64,000 bases of DNA from Alphaproteobacteria bacterium (lineage in GTDB: Bacteria; Pseudomonadota; Alphaproteobacteria; UBA9219; RGZA01): positions 1 through 64,000 of the forward strand of contig JANRLI010000002.1 of assembly GCA_033762625.1 (NCBI GenBank), given 5' to 3'. Of the stretch, positions 35,761-44,814 are shown in pieces. Under the pieces are notes generated by a model. The model saw only the letters and a program-made list of their open reading frames with translations. It had not been told where the DNA came from and did no database searches. Numbering within the stretch: the first letter of the stretch is position 1; the number at the start of each line of letters is the position of its first letter. Made by a program: the position numbers and the translations under genes.

Positions 35761-35974
35761 GGAACAACCTTTAATAAAGATGAGGTTTTAAAATAGCGGG
35801 GGCAGCACGCTCGCGCAAGTATGCAAAGGTGAAATGCAAATCACCCACAGATATCACAGTTCAGCCACATTTTCTGATTACTTTAATATTGACCCAGCCT
35901 TGAGGAACCATAAGCTTCACGACTGATCTTAAAAAAATACCCCAACGATGAGAAACCCTTAAGGAGACATTTAC

Positions 35975-36250
35975 ATGAAAATTGCACGTACGTTAACCAC
36001 CGCTTTGCTCGCTGTCGCATTGCTCGCACCTGTTGCTGGATTTGCCGCGCCAGCTGCGCCAGGCACAGCGCCAACTGGAGCAAACGCCGGTATTCACCAC
36101 GTAAGCGCCAAGAAGCACCACCATGCCGTAAAGAAGCATCACCGTGCCAGCAAGAAGCACACCAAAAAAACATCTGCTTCCCAAGCAGCGCCAGCAGCAT
36201 CCGAAGCTGATGTGGCTGCACCAGAAGCCGGCGCACCTGTAACTCAATAA
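35975..36250 (+). CDS. Small secreted His/Lys/Ala-rich protein
   Basis: 91 residues. Signal peptide TLTTALLAVALLAPVAGFA, then an unusual mature part dominated by histidine, lysine and alanine (KKHHHAVKKHHRASKKH). Could bind metals, nucleic acid or anionic cell-wall polymers; no family recognised. AAGGAGA precedes the start and a strong terminator follows, so it is probably a monocistronic, well-expressed gene. Confidence 0.78.
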   Translation: MKIARTLTTALLAVALLAPVAGFAAPAAPGTAPTGANAGIHHVSAKKHHHAVKKHHRASKKHTKKTSASQAAPAASEADVAAPEAGAPVTQ

Positions 36251-36275
36251 TAGTTCCAGTGTATAATTGATTTTA

Positions 36276-36305
36276 AAAGGGGGCGAATTTTCGCTCCCTT
36301 TTTTA
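36276..36305 (+). terminator. Rho-independent terminator
   Basis: AAGGGGGCGA-ATTT-TCGCTCCCTT followed by TTTT, 26 bp after the stop of the small secreted protein gene. Confidence 0.88.
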
Positions 36306-36329
36306 TTCGAATGTTGTTATGACCAGTTC

Positions 36330-36911
36330 ATGTATTTTGTTCGTCACGGCCAGTCCGAATTTAATGTTGTCTATTCCGCTACCTTGCAAGATCCGGGTAT
36401 TCGCGATGCGCCCATTACCAAGCGCGGCGCGGATCAAGCGCTTGGCGCAGCCAAACATCTAAAGAGCAGGCCTATCACCAAAATCATTTGCAGTCCCTAC
36501 ACGCGGGCATTGCAAACGGCTGATATTATCGCCAAGCATTTAGGTATCAAGGAGATGATGGCAGAGCCTTTGGCGGGGGAACGGCGCTTATTCACCTGCG
36601 ATATCGGGACACCGCTTTCGCAATTAAGAAAAAAATGGCCATCGGTTGACTTTACGCGCGTTGAAAATGCCCACTCGGATAACAATAGCGGGGGCAGGGA
36701 TGAGTGGTGGCCCGCAAGCGACGAAAGCGATGACGATATTGCGCGGCGCGTAAATGCGTTTGCCAAGCTTTATACGGGCGCGGTTGATGCGCACACCACC
36801 TTGGTGGTCAGCCACTGGTATTTCATTTTTACCCTTTCCGGTAAAGACACTGAAAATGCGCAAATTGTACGCCTTGATGAAAAGGGCATATACCATCGTG
36901 AAGGGCTTTAA
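36330..36911 (+). CDS. Histidine phosphatase (phosphoglycerate-mutase-like) family protein
   Basis: About 193 residues. The catalytic VRHGQSEFNVV is at the very N-terminus when the ATG at 36330 is used, as in the family. TRALQTADIIAKHL and VVSHWYFIFTL supply the other conserved elements, including the second histidine. Substrate unknown. A family A palindromic element begins 3 bp after its stop. Confidence 0.88.
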   Translation: MYFVRHGQSEFNVVYSATLQDPGIRDAPITKRGADQALGAAKHLKSRPITKIICSPYTRALQTADIIAKHLGIKEMMAEPLAGERRLFTCDIGTPLSQLRKKWPSVDFTRVENAHSDNNSGGRDEWWPASDESDDDIARRVNAFAKLYTGAVDAHTTLVVSHWYFIFTLSGKDTENAQIVRLDEKGIYHREGL

Positions 36912-36914
36912 TTT

Positions 36915-37003
36915 CGCCATTCGCTCTGTGCCATTTTTTGATAGCGATGCCTGTGCGCTAAAGCGCAACCTGCCCTGCTGACGCATCACAACCGCTCGGG
37001 CGC
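36915..37003. repeat. Palindromic element, family A, long nested copy
   Basis: Outer arms CGCCATTCGCTCTGTG and CACAACCGCTCGGGCG; inside them a second hairpin TGCGC-TAAA-GCGCA with its own GATGC...GCATC arms. The length (about 89 bp) is twice that of simple copies, as if one element had inserted into another. Confidence 0.8.
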
Positions 37004-37085
37004 AAGGTAACCCTTGCCAACCTAGCTAAAGCCACTTAAAACCTAGGCATCACCCCGTTTCCTCTTTTTAAAGAAAAATCCCATC

Positions 37086-37547
37086 ATGGCCGCGATCACT
37101 GAACCTGCACCCATTTCCTTCAGCATCAATGCGCAATACATCAAAGATTTATCCTTTGAAGGTCCTGCGCATCCCGGCGATGTCATCAGCCCCAACCCGC
37201 CAAAGATTGATGTGCAGGTTTCGGCAGAAACGCGCCCGTTGGAACTCAACGTCTTTGAAGTGACGCTTAAAACACGCGCAAGCGCAACGGTTGAAAACAA
37301 GCACGCCTTTTTAATCGAGCTTGCCTATGCCGGCATCATCTCCACCCCACCAGGGCTTGAAGATCATGCGCTTAAATATTTGTTGCTGGTGGAAGTTGCC
37401 CGCCAGTTATTCCCGTTTGCACGCAATATCATTGCCAATGCAACACGGGATGGCGGCTTCCCGCCTTTGCTGTTGCAGCCAATTGATTTCAATGCGCTGT
37501 ATAACCAGCAATTGCAGCATGAAGCAAAAACCGCCGGCACTGCTTAA
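37086..37547 (+). CDS. secB: Protein-export chaperone SecB
   Basis: 153 residues, normal length. INAQYIKDLSFEGPAHP, VTLKTRASATVENKHAFLIE, YAGIISTPP and FPFARNIIANATRDGGFPPL are the SecB signature. It forms a tetramer that holds preproteins unfolded for SecA. Lies divergent from and slightly apart from the TimA-like gene, its usual neighbour. Confidence 0.97.
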   Translation: MAAITEPAPISFSINAQYIKDLSFEGPAHPGDVISPNPPKIDVQVSAETRPLELNVFEVTLKTRASATVENKHAFLIELAYAGIISTPPGLEDHALKYLLLVEVARQLFPFARNIIANATRDGGFPPLLLQPIDFNALYNQQLQHEAKTAGTA

Positions 37548-37664
37548 AAAGCACCTGTATTCATTAGATTATTTTGCTGTTTTTTACTTTCGACACGCGC
37601 GTGCTAGAACCACGCGGTGATATTTTGCGTGTTTATTTTATTGATTTGAATGCCGCGTATTTAA

Positions 37665-38807
37665 ATGACTGCCGAACCTGACGACGAACCGGTTGTTCCG
37701 CCTGCCAGCGACCCCAAACTTGACCGCATCCCGGAGCAAGGCCAGTTCCATTTCGCCAACACCGCCGATATGGCAAAAAATCTGCGGCATCAATTCAACG
37801 ATGCGCTGATGGAAATCCTCACGCCCAAAAAAGGACAGGCGGCCGCCTATGCGGGCTGCGATGTATTGCTGACCTATGTGGGCGCCACCAACCATTCCAC
37901 CATTCTGGTGATTGCAGGACTTGCAAGCCTGGTGGGCAGCTTGAACAATGCGCTGTTTGTTGGCGGGAATGTGCCGCATCTTATTCACGCCTACGGTATT
38001 TTGCGCGCACGTGAAATGATTGATTATCTAAAGCGCCGCCGCGGTGATGAAGACATGCGGTATCCCGCATTTCTTAGCAAAGCCGCGTTTGACGTCGCAT
38101 TGCGAAAAGCCCTTCCGCCCGCAGCGCCTGAAATTGGCGAAGGCCATTCCGACAGTTATAAACGCACCCTGTATTGTTATGCGGTGGCGGGGGTTTGTTT
38201 TGTTGTAGCCGGCGCAACCGGAACCGGGTTTGACCAGTTATTATCGTTCATGAAGGGTGATGGACAGTTCACCGCTTCCGAAAAAGTGATTACGGGCGCG
38301 GTGAATGCAGCAAGCATCGGATATGGTATTTTATTTACGCTTGGCAATGCGATGAATCTTGCGCACACAACCTATCTGACAAAAATGACCATGCGTAACG
38401 CATTCATACATGCCAAAAACGAACCGGGCTGGGCGGCAAAATGGCAAAAATTCTGCGCCCATGCGCGTATTGAACATGCCAGCTCCGACACCTTGCTTGC
38501 TGCCAGCACCAGCTGGCTGGTTGCGGGCGCTGCGCTGGTCACTGGCGGGATGCTGTATGGCTCGCCCATGATGGTGAAGGCAGGCGGATTATTAATTACC
38601 GCAGCAGCGGTTTCGTATGTCGGGGATTATTGCGTCAGGCTGGATGAAAACAAATCGCTGCGTAGCGCATTCAAACGCAAGTCAAAAATGGTGTATCGCA
38701 GCAAAGCCAGCACGCGCATGCATTGGCTGACCAGCAGCAAGGTGCGCCGCATCAGCCGAATTGTGCGCAGCATTAAACAGAGTATGCACAAGAAGAACGA
38801 GTTATAA
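37665..38807 (+). CDS. Hypothetical multi-pass membrane protein
   Basis: 380 residues. Several hydrophobic segments: ILVIAGLASLVGSLNNALFV, YCYAVAGVCFVVAGATG, LLAASTSWLVAGAALVTGG and GGLLITAAAVSYVGDYC. Acidic proline-rich N-terminus and very basic C-terminus (RRISRIVRSIKQSMHKK), consistent with a cytoplasmic tail. No family recognised. Confidence 0.7.
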   Translation: MTAEPDDEPVVPPASDPKLDRIPEQGQFHFANTADMAKNLRHQFNDALMEILTPKKGQAAAYAGCDVLLTYVGATNHSTILVIAGLASLVGSLNNALFVGGNVPHLIHAYGILRAREMIDYLKRRRGDEDMRYPAFLSKAAFDVALRKALPPAAPEIGEGHSDSYKRTLYCYAVAGVCFVVAGATGTGFDQLLSFMKGDGQFTASEKVITGAVNAASIGYGILFTLGNAMNLAHTTYLTKMTMRNAFIHAKNEPGWAAKWQKFCAHARIEHASSDTLLAASTSWLVAGAALVTGGMLYGSPMMVKAGGLLITAAAVSYVGDYCVRLDENKSLRSAFKRKSKMVYRSKASTRMHWLTSSKVRRISRIVRSIKQSMHKKNEL

Positions 38808-38810
38808 TCC

Positions 38811-39563
38811 CTAGAACTGGATCGCGTATTTAAGCTTCCATTTCAGCGTAGCATCCGCTGTTGCAGGTGTTGCGCCAAAAGTATAAACAACCTCGTAACC
38901 CAGCTTTTGCGCTTTATCTGCGCCAAAGAGTTCATCAAACCCAAGATTGCCGAAAACGCTAGGGCCTATGCCCAACGTGCCATCGCGGAATGCATTTTGC
39001 TTTTTGGTATCACCCAGAATTTCAAAGCCGGGCTGGAATGCCGGCATCAGATTATATTTGGTTTGCCAGCGATAGATGAAGTTGATGCCCGCCTGCGCAG
39101 TATCGCCAAAATCTTTTTTCACATAGACGTTTGCGGTGTTTGAAAAATCTGCAATGTCTTTACGCGCCAATACGCCAAAGGTTACATCATGGCTGCTATC
39201 GGAACGGTCAGCGATAGTGAAATCATTATAAAGCGCGGTATCGGCAAAAAAGCCGTTTTTGGCCTTGGTCAGTTGCAGCACATTTTCAAAGCGCGTGCGG
39301 CGATAGGTGGGATCGCCCTTCTTGTCATCATCCGTCACCAGTTCCAGCTTGGTCTTCCAGTGGTTGGTAACGCCATAGATGATATTGTATTCGAATTCTT
39401 TGAGATGATCTTTGGGCAGCGCGCTATCGGATTGGTAGCGGCCCTTTTGTTCAATTTCCAAAAGCCCCTGCTCCACATTAGGACTTTTGACAGATTCACC
39501 TGCCACGGCAGGCGCTGCACCCAGCAGCAACAGGGAGGCAAGAATACGGGCAAAATATTTCAT
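38811..39563 (-). CDS. Hypothetical outer-membrane protein
   Basis: About 250 residues. Start at 39563 (after AAGGT) gives the signal peptide KYFARILASLLLLGAAPAVA. The mature part has alternating amphipathic strands with aromatic ends (HLKEFEYNIIYGVTNHWKTK, AGINFIYRWQTKYNLMPAF) and ends ...LKYAIQF, the C-terminal Phe typical of beta-barrels. Role unknown. Convergent with the previous gene (3 bp). Confidence 0.72.
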   Translation of the reverse strand: MKYFARILASLLLLGAAPAVAGESVKSPNVEQGLLEIEQKGRYQSDSALPKDHLKEFEYNIIYGVTNHWKTKLELVTDDDKKGDPTYRRTRFENVLQLTKAKNGFFADTALYNDFTIADRSDSSHDVTFGVLARKDIADFSNTANVYVKKDFGDTAQAGINFIYRWQTKYNLMPAFQPGFEILGDTKKQNAFRDGTLGIGPSVFGNLGFDELFGADKAQKLGYEVVYTFGATPATADATLKWKLKYAIQF

Positions 39564-39613
39564 GGGTGACCTTTTCAAATGAGCCATGAAATCACCACAT
39601 TGAATAAAGGAGG

Positions 39614-40210
39614 TCAACCCGCCTTAATGATGCGAATAAATGCCTTTAACCGCGCAAAGGTTACCGCCTTGCCAATACCGGTTGGAATAACACTATCCGC
39701 GCGGTGACGCTTTTTGGCATCGGGGATTTGACGCGATAAAATGGCCTTTAATTTCTGCGCATTCATGCCTTTGCGCGCCATCACGCGCTGGCGTTGAATA
39801 AAGGCAGGCGCGGAAACCACCATCACCTTGTCAACGCGCCGCTCTGCACCGGTTTCATACAGCAGCGGAATATCCAGCACCGCGATTTTTTTGCGCATGG
39901 CGCGGCAGCGTTTTAAAAATGCGTTTTGCTCTGCTTGAACCAGCGGATGCAAAATGCCTTCAAGCTTTTTTAAAAGCGCCGGATCATCAAACACTGCTGC
40001 GCCAAGTTTTGCGCGGTCAATCGAATTTGTTTTTTTGTCATAGGATGCGCCGTGAAGTTTGGCGACATCTGTAACGGCCTTTCCGTCCGGGCCCAGCAAC
40101 GCATGGACCACATCATCGGATGACAATACGGGAAAGCGCAACCGCCTTAACATCTGCGATGCGGTGCTTTTCCCCATTCCGATTGAACCGGTAAGGCCCA
40201 ATATGCGCAT
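39614..40210 (-). CDS. coaE: Dephospho-CoA kinase
   Basis: 198 residues. P-loop LGLTGSIGMGKSTASQML at the N-terminus, SSDDVVHALLGPDG and IPLLYETGAERRVDKVMVV are CoaE signatures. Catalyses the last step of coenzyme A synthesis. Part of the maf-aroE-coaE-dnaQ neighbourhood usual in this class, though dnaQ has moved away. Confidence 0.95.
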   Translation of the reverse strand: MRILGLTGSIGMGKSTASQMLRRLRFPVLSSDDVVHALLGPDGKAVTDVAKLHGASYDKKTNSIDRAKLGAAVFDDPALLKKLEGILHPLVQAEQNAFLKRCRAMRKKIAVLDIPLLYETGAERRVDKVMVVSAPAFIQRQRVMARKGMNAQKLKAILSRQIPDAKKRHRADSVIPTGIGKAVTFARLKAFIRIIKAG

Positions 40211-40308
40211 GTTTCCCCATATTTTATGGTGGTTCGTGACACTTTTGATGAAACTATTTTAACCCTTAAAACGCTTTATAATCAAACCATATTCTAGGGA
40301 AATTTATA

Positions 40309-40842
40309 ATGCGTCACCATATTGCAAAGATATTAGAAGCCGTACGAAAAGCCAAATTGACCGATGAACGTAGCCGCGCGCGCGTCATCCGCCAATTGAA
40401 CACCATCAATCCTTCCGGCGCGGTGTTCTGCGCCAAGGAATACGCGCAAGCGGTTGCCGATGTGATGGAGCATGAATTGCGCGGCTATTGCGACCCGTTC
40501 AAGGACGGTGAAGCCAGCGGCCCTGAAGAACGCCGTAAAGCGTTGGAACAAGTATTGGTGGATTGCAAATACAACGCCGAAGAATATGGCGAAGGCATCG
40601 TGGCACTGACCAATTTGATCGAGAACTTCCATATGTTCCTTGGCAAATTGGCGGATCAACACAATCTGGTGCTGTTGCACACCATCGTTGCGGCACATCC
40701 CGAATTGGTGATGCCAAAGCATTTCCCGCATTTGCTGGATGATGTACAGATCCACACGCTGACCATCGCATTTGCAGGACATGAAGAACGCGGCGGCACC
40801 CCTTCGTTGCCCCTTGCGGAAATGAAAGCGGCGTTGAATTAG
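40309..40842 (+). CDS. Hypothetical protein, paralogue of the next gene
   Basis: 177 residues, soluble, mostly helical, AGGGA before the start. Unrecognised. The C-terminal stretch VAAHPELVMPKHFPHL aligns with APQFPELILPMSFGMK in the gene at 40896, and the overall size is alike, so the two are probably diverged duplicates. Confidence 0.68.
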   Translation: MRHHIAKILEAVRKAKLTDERSRARVIRQLNTINPSGAVFCAKEYAQAVADVMEHELRGYCDPFKDGEASGPEERRKALEQVLVDCKYNAEEYGEGIVALTNLIENFHMFLGKLADQHNLVLLHTIVAAHPELVMPKHFPHLLDDVQIHTLTIAFAGHEERGGTPSLPLAEMKAALN

Positions 40843-40895
40843 TATGTATTTATTTACCGTTTAAAAAGCGCGCCTTTTGACATAAGATTTTTGCC

Positions 40896-41447
40896 ATGCC
40901 ATCCCCCACCGCAGACATTCTGACGCGTGCCTTGCTTGCCAAAGCGCCGATGTTCGGCAAGCTTGACAAAGCGATCAAGGAACTGAGCCGCATCGATATC
41001 CAGGATGTGATGGAATGCCCGGCGGAATATCTGGGCGCAGTTGCCAATCTGGTGGACATTGATCTCCGTGAAGCGATTGAAGAAGGACAGGAGCCTGACA
41101 CCCTTTTGCGTGCCAAGCGCGCCTTTCTGATGGAATATCTGCGCGAGCGCAAGAACCGGCCCGAAAGTTGCGGCGCGTTTCTAAACGACATGGCGATGCT
41201 GATTACCAATGTGCAGCGCGTATGGTTGCGGTTAGCGGCAGAAGTTCCGCGCACGCGTATTTTTCAAATTGCGCCGCAATTTCCGGAATTGATATTGCCG
41301 ATGAGTTTTGGAATGAAATTCTATTTTGCGCAGGACATCATCGACCCGAATTTGGTAACCGTGGTGCGTTCGGCTGCACAAACACCGGAAGAAGCGTTGC
41401 GGTTGCGTCGCACGCCGCTGCCACACGAACATATCAAGGTGCAGTAA
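40896..41447 (+). CDS. Hypothetical protein, paralogue of the previous gene
   Basis: 183 residues, soluble and helical (MFGKLDKAIKELSRIDIQDV, REAIEEGQEPDTLLRAKRAF). Similar size and a shared PELxxP segment with the gene 54 bp upstream. Unrecognised family. Convergent with aroE. Confidence 0.68.
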   Translation: MPSPTADILTRALLAKAPMFGKLDKAIKELSRIDIQDVMECPAEYLGAVANLVDIDLREAIEEGQEPDTLLRAKRAFLMEYLRERKNRPESCGAFLNDMAMLITNVQRVWLRLAAEVPRTRIFQIAPQFPELILPMSFGMKFYFAQDIIDPNLVTVVRSAAQTPEEALRLRRTPLPHEHIKVQ

Positions 41448-41450
41448 AAC

Positions 41451-42335
41451 TTATTCAGGCGCTTTGCTGTTCATAATATCGGTCATCAGCAGCAAGCGCG
41501 CGGTATCATCCACCACTGGCTTTACGCCGTACCATGCATGAAAGCCCGGCACCGCTTGGTGCAACAGCATGCCTAAGCCATCCATAATTGCATGACCACG
41601 GCGTTTGGCTTCGAGCAAAAGCGGGGTGTGAAGCGGCGTATAAACCAAATCAGTCACGAGCGCGGTATCATCGAGCGCGCGCAAATCAACATCCAGCGCT
41701 GGCTGGCCCTGCATGCCCTGCGTGGTTGTGTTCACCAGCAACGCACAATTTTTCATGGCATCATCACGGTCTTGCCAAGCCACCGGTGTAATTTTTTTTA
41801 CAAACGGTTGCATTTCCTTTGCCAATATAATCGCGCGGTCATTGGTGCGGTTTGTTAAACGGATTTCACTGCACCCGCTTTCAGATAACGCAATAATCAC
41901 TGCGCGCGATGCGCCACCCGCGCCCACAACAAGCGCAGGTTTCTTTTTCTGCCACGCCTTGCCCGCGCCTTCCAGATTGGTGGTAAAGCCATAGACATCG
42001 GTATTGCTGCCCGCCAAACTTCCTTTTTCGCCGACCACCACGGTATTGATTGCGCCGACTTTTTTGGCAAGTTCATCCACTACGTCCACGAGTTGTATGG
42101 CGTTTTCCTTATGCGGGACAGTGATATTGCAGCCTGCAAAGCCAAGCGGCGCTAGCGAACGAAGCGCCGATGGCAAGCTGAGCGGATCAACCGCCATGGG
42201 CACATAGGCACCATCAATCTGATAGCGGCGTAGCCAGTAATTATGCAGCAGGGGCGAGCGCGAATGCGCAACGGGAAACCCCATCACGCCTGCAATTTTT
42301 GCCTTACCGGTTATGTGTTGATATGGTTCAGTCAT
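41451..42335 (-). CDS. aroE: Shikimate dehydrogenase
   Basis: 294 residues. Shikimate-binding SRSPLLHNYWL, catalytic Lys in NITVPHKENA, NTDVYGF, NADP-binding VVGAGGASRAV and VNTTTQGM are all present. Reduces 3-dehydroshikimate in the aromatic amino-acid pathway. Reverse strand, between two uncharacterised genes and the metallopeptidase gene. Confidence 0.96.
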   Translation of the reverse strand: MTEPYQHITGKAKIAGVMGFPVAHSRSPLLHNYWLRRYQIDGAYVPMAVDPLSLPSALRSLAPLGFAGCNITVPHKENAIQLVDVVDELAKKVGAINTVVVGEKGSLAGSNTDVYGFTTNLEGAGKAWQKKKPALVVGAGGASRAVIIALSESGCSEIRLTNRTNDRAIILAKEMQPFVKKITPVAWQDRDDAMKNCALLVNTTTQGMQGQPALDVDLRALDDTALVTDLVYTPLHTPLLLEAKRRGHAIMDGLGMLLHQAVPGFHAWYGVKPVVDDTARLLLMTDIMNSKAPE

Positions 42336-42399
42336 CGATTATCCTGCGGCGCGAAGTTTAAACGCGGAACGCCTGATAATAAAAGTCCTATTTTCAGGT

Positions 42400-43239
42400 T
42401 TAAGGGGCGGCGGGGTCAGGAAGCGTTTTAGGCTTGCAGTTAAACATGCCGTTGGGGAGTTCTTTGCAATCCTTATCCGGATAAAGTTGTCGCATGCCTT
42501 CAGCAGGATTGGTCCTAAGAAGCTCGTTGATATCGGCAATCCGCTGCGCTTCAGCCGGGTCGTGTTTGGCAATATAAGCCGCCATGGCTTCACGCACCAA
42601 TTTTGTGGTTTCAGGAAAATCGCGCTCGATATCAATTGGTGTTCCATCCGGACGATTAAAGGAATGAATACCGCCATTAGATGCAAAAGATAAAATCTCG
42701 CAAAATGCTTCTTTGGCTGCGCCAGCACGGTCAAATGTTCCGCCCGGCATAAAATAATCGGCAACAGGTTTGATTTTGGAAGGATCCGTTTGGCCCGGAT
42801 CATTCATTACAGCGAGCGCCTGCAGTTTTTGAATCTCGCGTGCATAAGTAGCTGCAAACTCAGCACGGAAATTCCTGTTTCGCGGATTATAATCGCTAAA
42901 TACATTATGCCCGATCTCGTGATAGAGATTGCGTTTCAAATCATTATAAGGGCGCACTTCCATGTTGTCGTTGCGACCGGTGAATTGCACATGGCTTGTT
43001 GGCGGATCGGGCCGCGTATAACCCACAAAAAACGGTTTATAGGATGGGTTTAGCATGCGGATTTTTTCAGCAACCGCAATTTCACCACCACGACTTCCAT
43101 ATTGGGTGATGACGGCGGCATATAAATCCCGAGGCATTTCGGAAAACATTTGCTGATACTGCGCGCGGATGTGTTCCGGCACCGAGGAATGATACCTGAT
43201 TACCTTTGCTTCACGCTGTCTGAATAACTCACCCGTCAT
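42400..43239 (-). CDS. Putative HExxH zinc metallopeptidase
   Basis: 279 residues. NLYHEIGHNVFSDYNPRN near residue 105 is an HExxH zinc site, and GAAKEAFCEILSF near residue 175 could supply the third ligand (Glu), an arrangement seen in lethal-factor-like (ATLF) peptidases. No signal peptide. Ends DCKELPNGMFNCKPK, a possible disulfide-bonded tail. Interrupts the usual maf-aroE pair. Substrate unknown. Confidence 0.7.
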   Translation of the reverse strand: MTGELFRQREAKVIRYHSSVPEHIRAQYQQMFSEMPRDLYAAVITQYGSRGGEIAVAEKIRMLNPSYKPFFVGYTRPDPPTSHVQFTGRNDNMEVRPYNDLKRNLYHEIGHNVFSDYNPRNRNFRAEFAATYAREIQKLQALAVMNDPGQTDPSKIKPVADYFMPGGTFDRAGAAKEAFCEILSFASNGGIHSFNRPDGTPIDIERDFPETTKLVREAMAAYIAKHDPAEAQRIADINELLRTNPAEGMRQLYPDKDCKELPNGMFNCKPKTLPDPAAP

Positions 43240-43310
43240 GCGGGAATTATGCTCAAAAGATGCAAAAAAGCCCTTAAAAGCCAGAAAATGCTTATTTTAA
43301 AAGGTTTTAA

Positions 43311-43967
43311 CTAACGAAGTAAAATACCCTGTTCGCGCAAGCTTTCCAAAAATGCCAGTAGCGGCAAGCCCAGCACCACAAAATGATCGCCTTCCACTTT
43401 TTCAAAAAGCTGGCTGCCAAGCCCTTCCAGCGCATAGCAGCCAACGCTGCCCAGTAAGCGTTCACCCATTTGCGCAACATAGGCATTGATGAATTCAGGT
43501 GAAAGGGTGCGCATAACCAATGTGGCAATTTCGGTTTTCTGCCACACCACTTTGCCATCGCGCAGCAATACGGCTGCGGAAATCAGCTGATGGGGTTTGC
43601 CGGATAACAGGTTCAACTGCTTACGGGCAATGTTTTCATCGCCGGCCTTATCAAACCAATGACCATCGCATTCCAGCATCTGGTCGCAGCCCAATACCAG
43701 CATGCCTTTGCGTTCGCTGCTGATTTTTTTTGCCTTGGCGAGCGCAAGCGCTTCGGCGGTTGCGCTAATGCTTGCGCCTTCGGCCTTGCAGATTTTCTTG
43801 ATGCTGTCTTCATCCACATCCGATGCATCCGCAATGAAATCGAGGCCGGCGTTTTTAAGCATGGCGCGGCGGGTTGCGCTGCCGGATGCCAATACAAACA
43901 GCTCGCGCTGCCAAAGGTTATCTTGCTGAGCCCCATGAGTTCCTGGGTGATTGTTTTGCTGCGTCAT
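43311..43967 (-). CDS. maf: Maf/YceF-like nucleoside triphosphate pyrophosphatase
   Basis: 218 residues with about 24 extra N-terminal residues. VLASGSATRRAMLKNAG (a variant of SxSPRR), VLGCDQMLECDG, GKPHQLISAAVLL and LGLPLLAFLESLR are Maf features; the GCDQ motif is closer to YceF-type enzymes that hydrolyse modified GTP. Stop-to-start distance to ppsR is only 4 bp, so the two form one operon. Confidence 0.92.
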   Translation of the reverse strand: MTQQNNHPGTHGAQQDNLWQRELFVLASGSATRRAMLKNAGLDFIADASDVDEDSIKKICKAEGASISATAEALALAKAKKISSERKGMLVLGCDQMLECDGHWFDKAGDENIARKQLNLLSGKPHQLISAAVLLRDGKVVWQKTEIATLVMRTLSPEFINAYVAQMGERLLGSVGCYALEGLGSQLFEKVEGDHFVVLGLPLLAFLESLREQGILLR

Positions 43968-43971
43968 CGGA

Positions 43972-44814
43972 TTATCCCTTCAGGCGTTTTTTATTGAGCA
44001 GAATGAGAATTTCAGCGGATGTTTCTTCAATCGAGCGACGCGACACGTCTATCACCGGCCAGCCACGTTTGGAATAGAGGCGCCGCGCCTGCAATACTTC
44101 TTCTTCCACCGCATCTTCATTGATGTAGTCGGTTTCGCCTGTTTCATGCAGGAAGCGCAAACGATTACGGCGGATATCAATCAAACTGCCGGCATCGCGC
44201 GTCAGGCCAATAATCAGCGGCGTGGATAAATCATGCAGCACATCGGGCGGTTCAACATCTTTGACCAGGGGAATATTCGCCGCAAAGATACCGCGATTGG
44301 CAAGATAGAGGCAGGTCGGTGTTTTCGATGTGCGCGACACGCCCAGCAAAATGACATCAGCTTTATAAAGTTTATCCAGTCCTTGGCCATCATCGCATGC
44401 CAATGCAAATTCCATCGCTTCAATGCGCGCGTAATAATCGGTATCGAGGGTGTGTTGGCGTCCTGCTTCCTTGCGTGCGGTTTCCCCAAGATATGCGGAT
44501 AATGCGCCCAGCACTGGTTCCAGCACGGGAATGCAGGGAATTTGCAACGTGCGGCAATGGTCAAGCAATTTACGGCGCGGGCCTTCGTGAATGACCGTGA
44601 ATAATACAATGCCGGGCTTTTGTGAAATACCTTCCAAGACCATATCCATCTGGCGCTCATGACGGATCAGCGACCAGATGTGCTGATCGGCCTCCATATC
44701 CTCGAATTGCGCAACGCAGGCGCGCGCAACATGGTTTAATGTCTCGCCGGTTGAATCCGAAACCAGATGCAGATGAAAGACTTTTTTTTCTTTTTGATTT
44801 TTTTCTTCAGACAT
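43972..44814 (-). CDS. ppsR: PpsR-type (DUF299) bifunctional kinase/pyrophosphorylase
   Basis: 280 residues. VFHLHLVSDSTGETLNHVAR at the N-terminus and P-loop LGVSRTSKTPTCLYLANRG are DUF299 signatures. The family regulates PEP synthase or pyruvate phosphate dikinase by phosphorylation and dephosphorylation. In Caulobacter this gene (RP001 homologue) borders the chromosome origin opposite hemE, exactly as here. Confidence 0.95.
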   Translation of the reverse strand: MSEEKNQKEKKVFHLHLVSDSTGETLNHVARACVAQFEDMEADQHIWSLIRHERQMDMVLEGISQKPGIVLFTVIHEGPRRKLLDHCRTLQIPCIPVLEPVLGALSAYLGETARKEAGRQHTLDTDYYARIEAMEFALACDDGQGLDKLYKADVILLGVSRTSKTPTCLYLANRGIFAANIPLVKDVEPPDVLHDLSTPLIIGLTRDAGSLIDIRRNRLRFLHETGETDYINEDAVEEEVLQARRLYSKRGWPVIDVSRRSIEETSAEILILLNKKRLKG

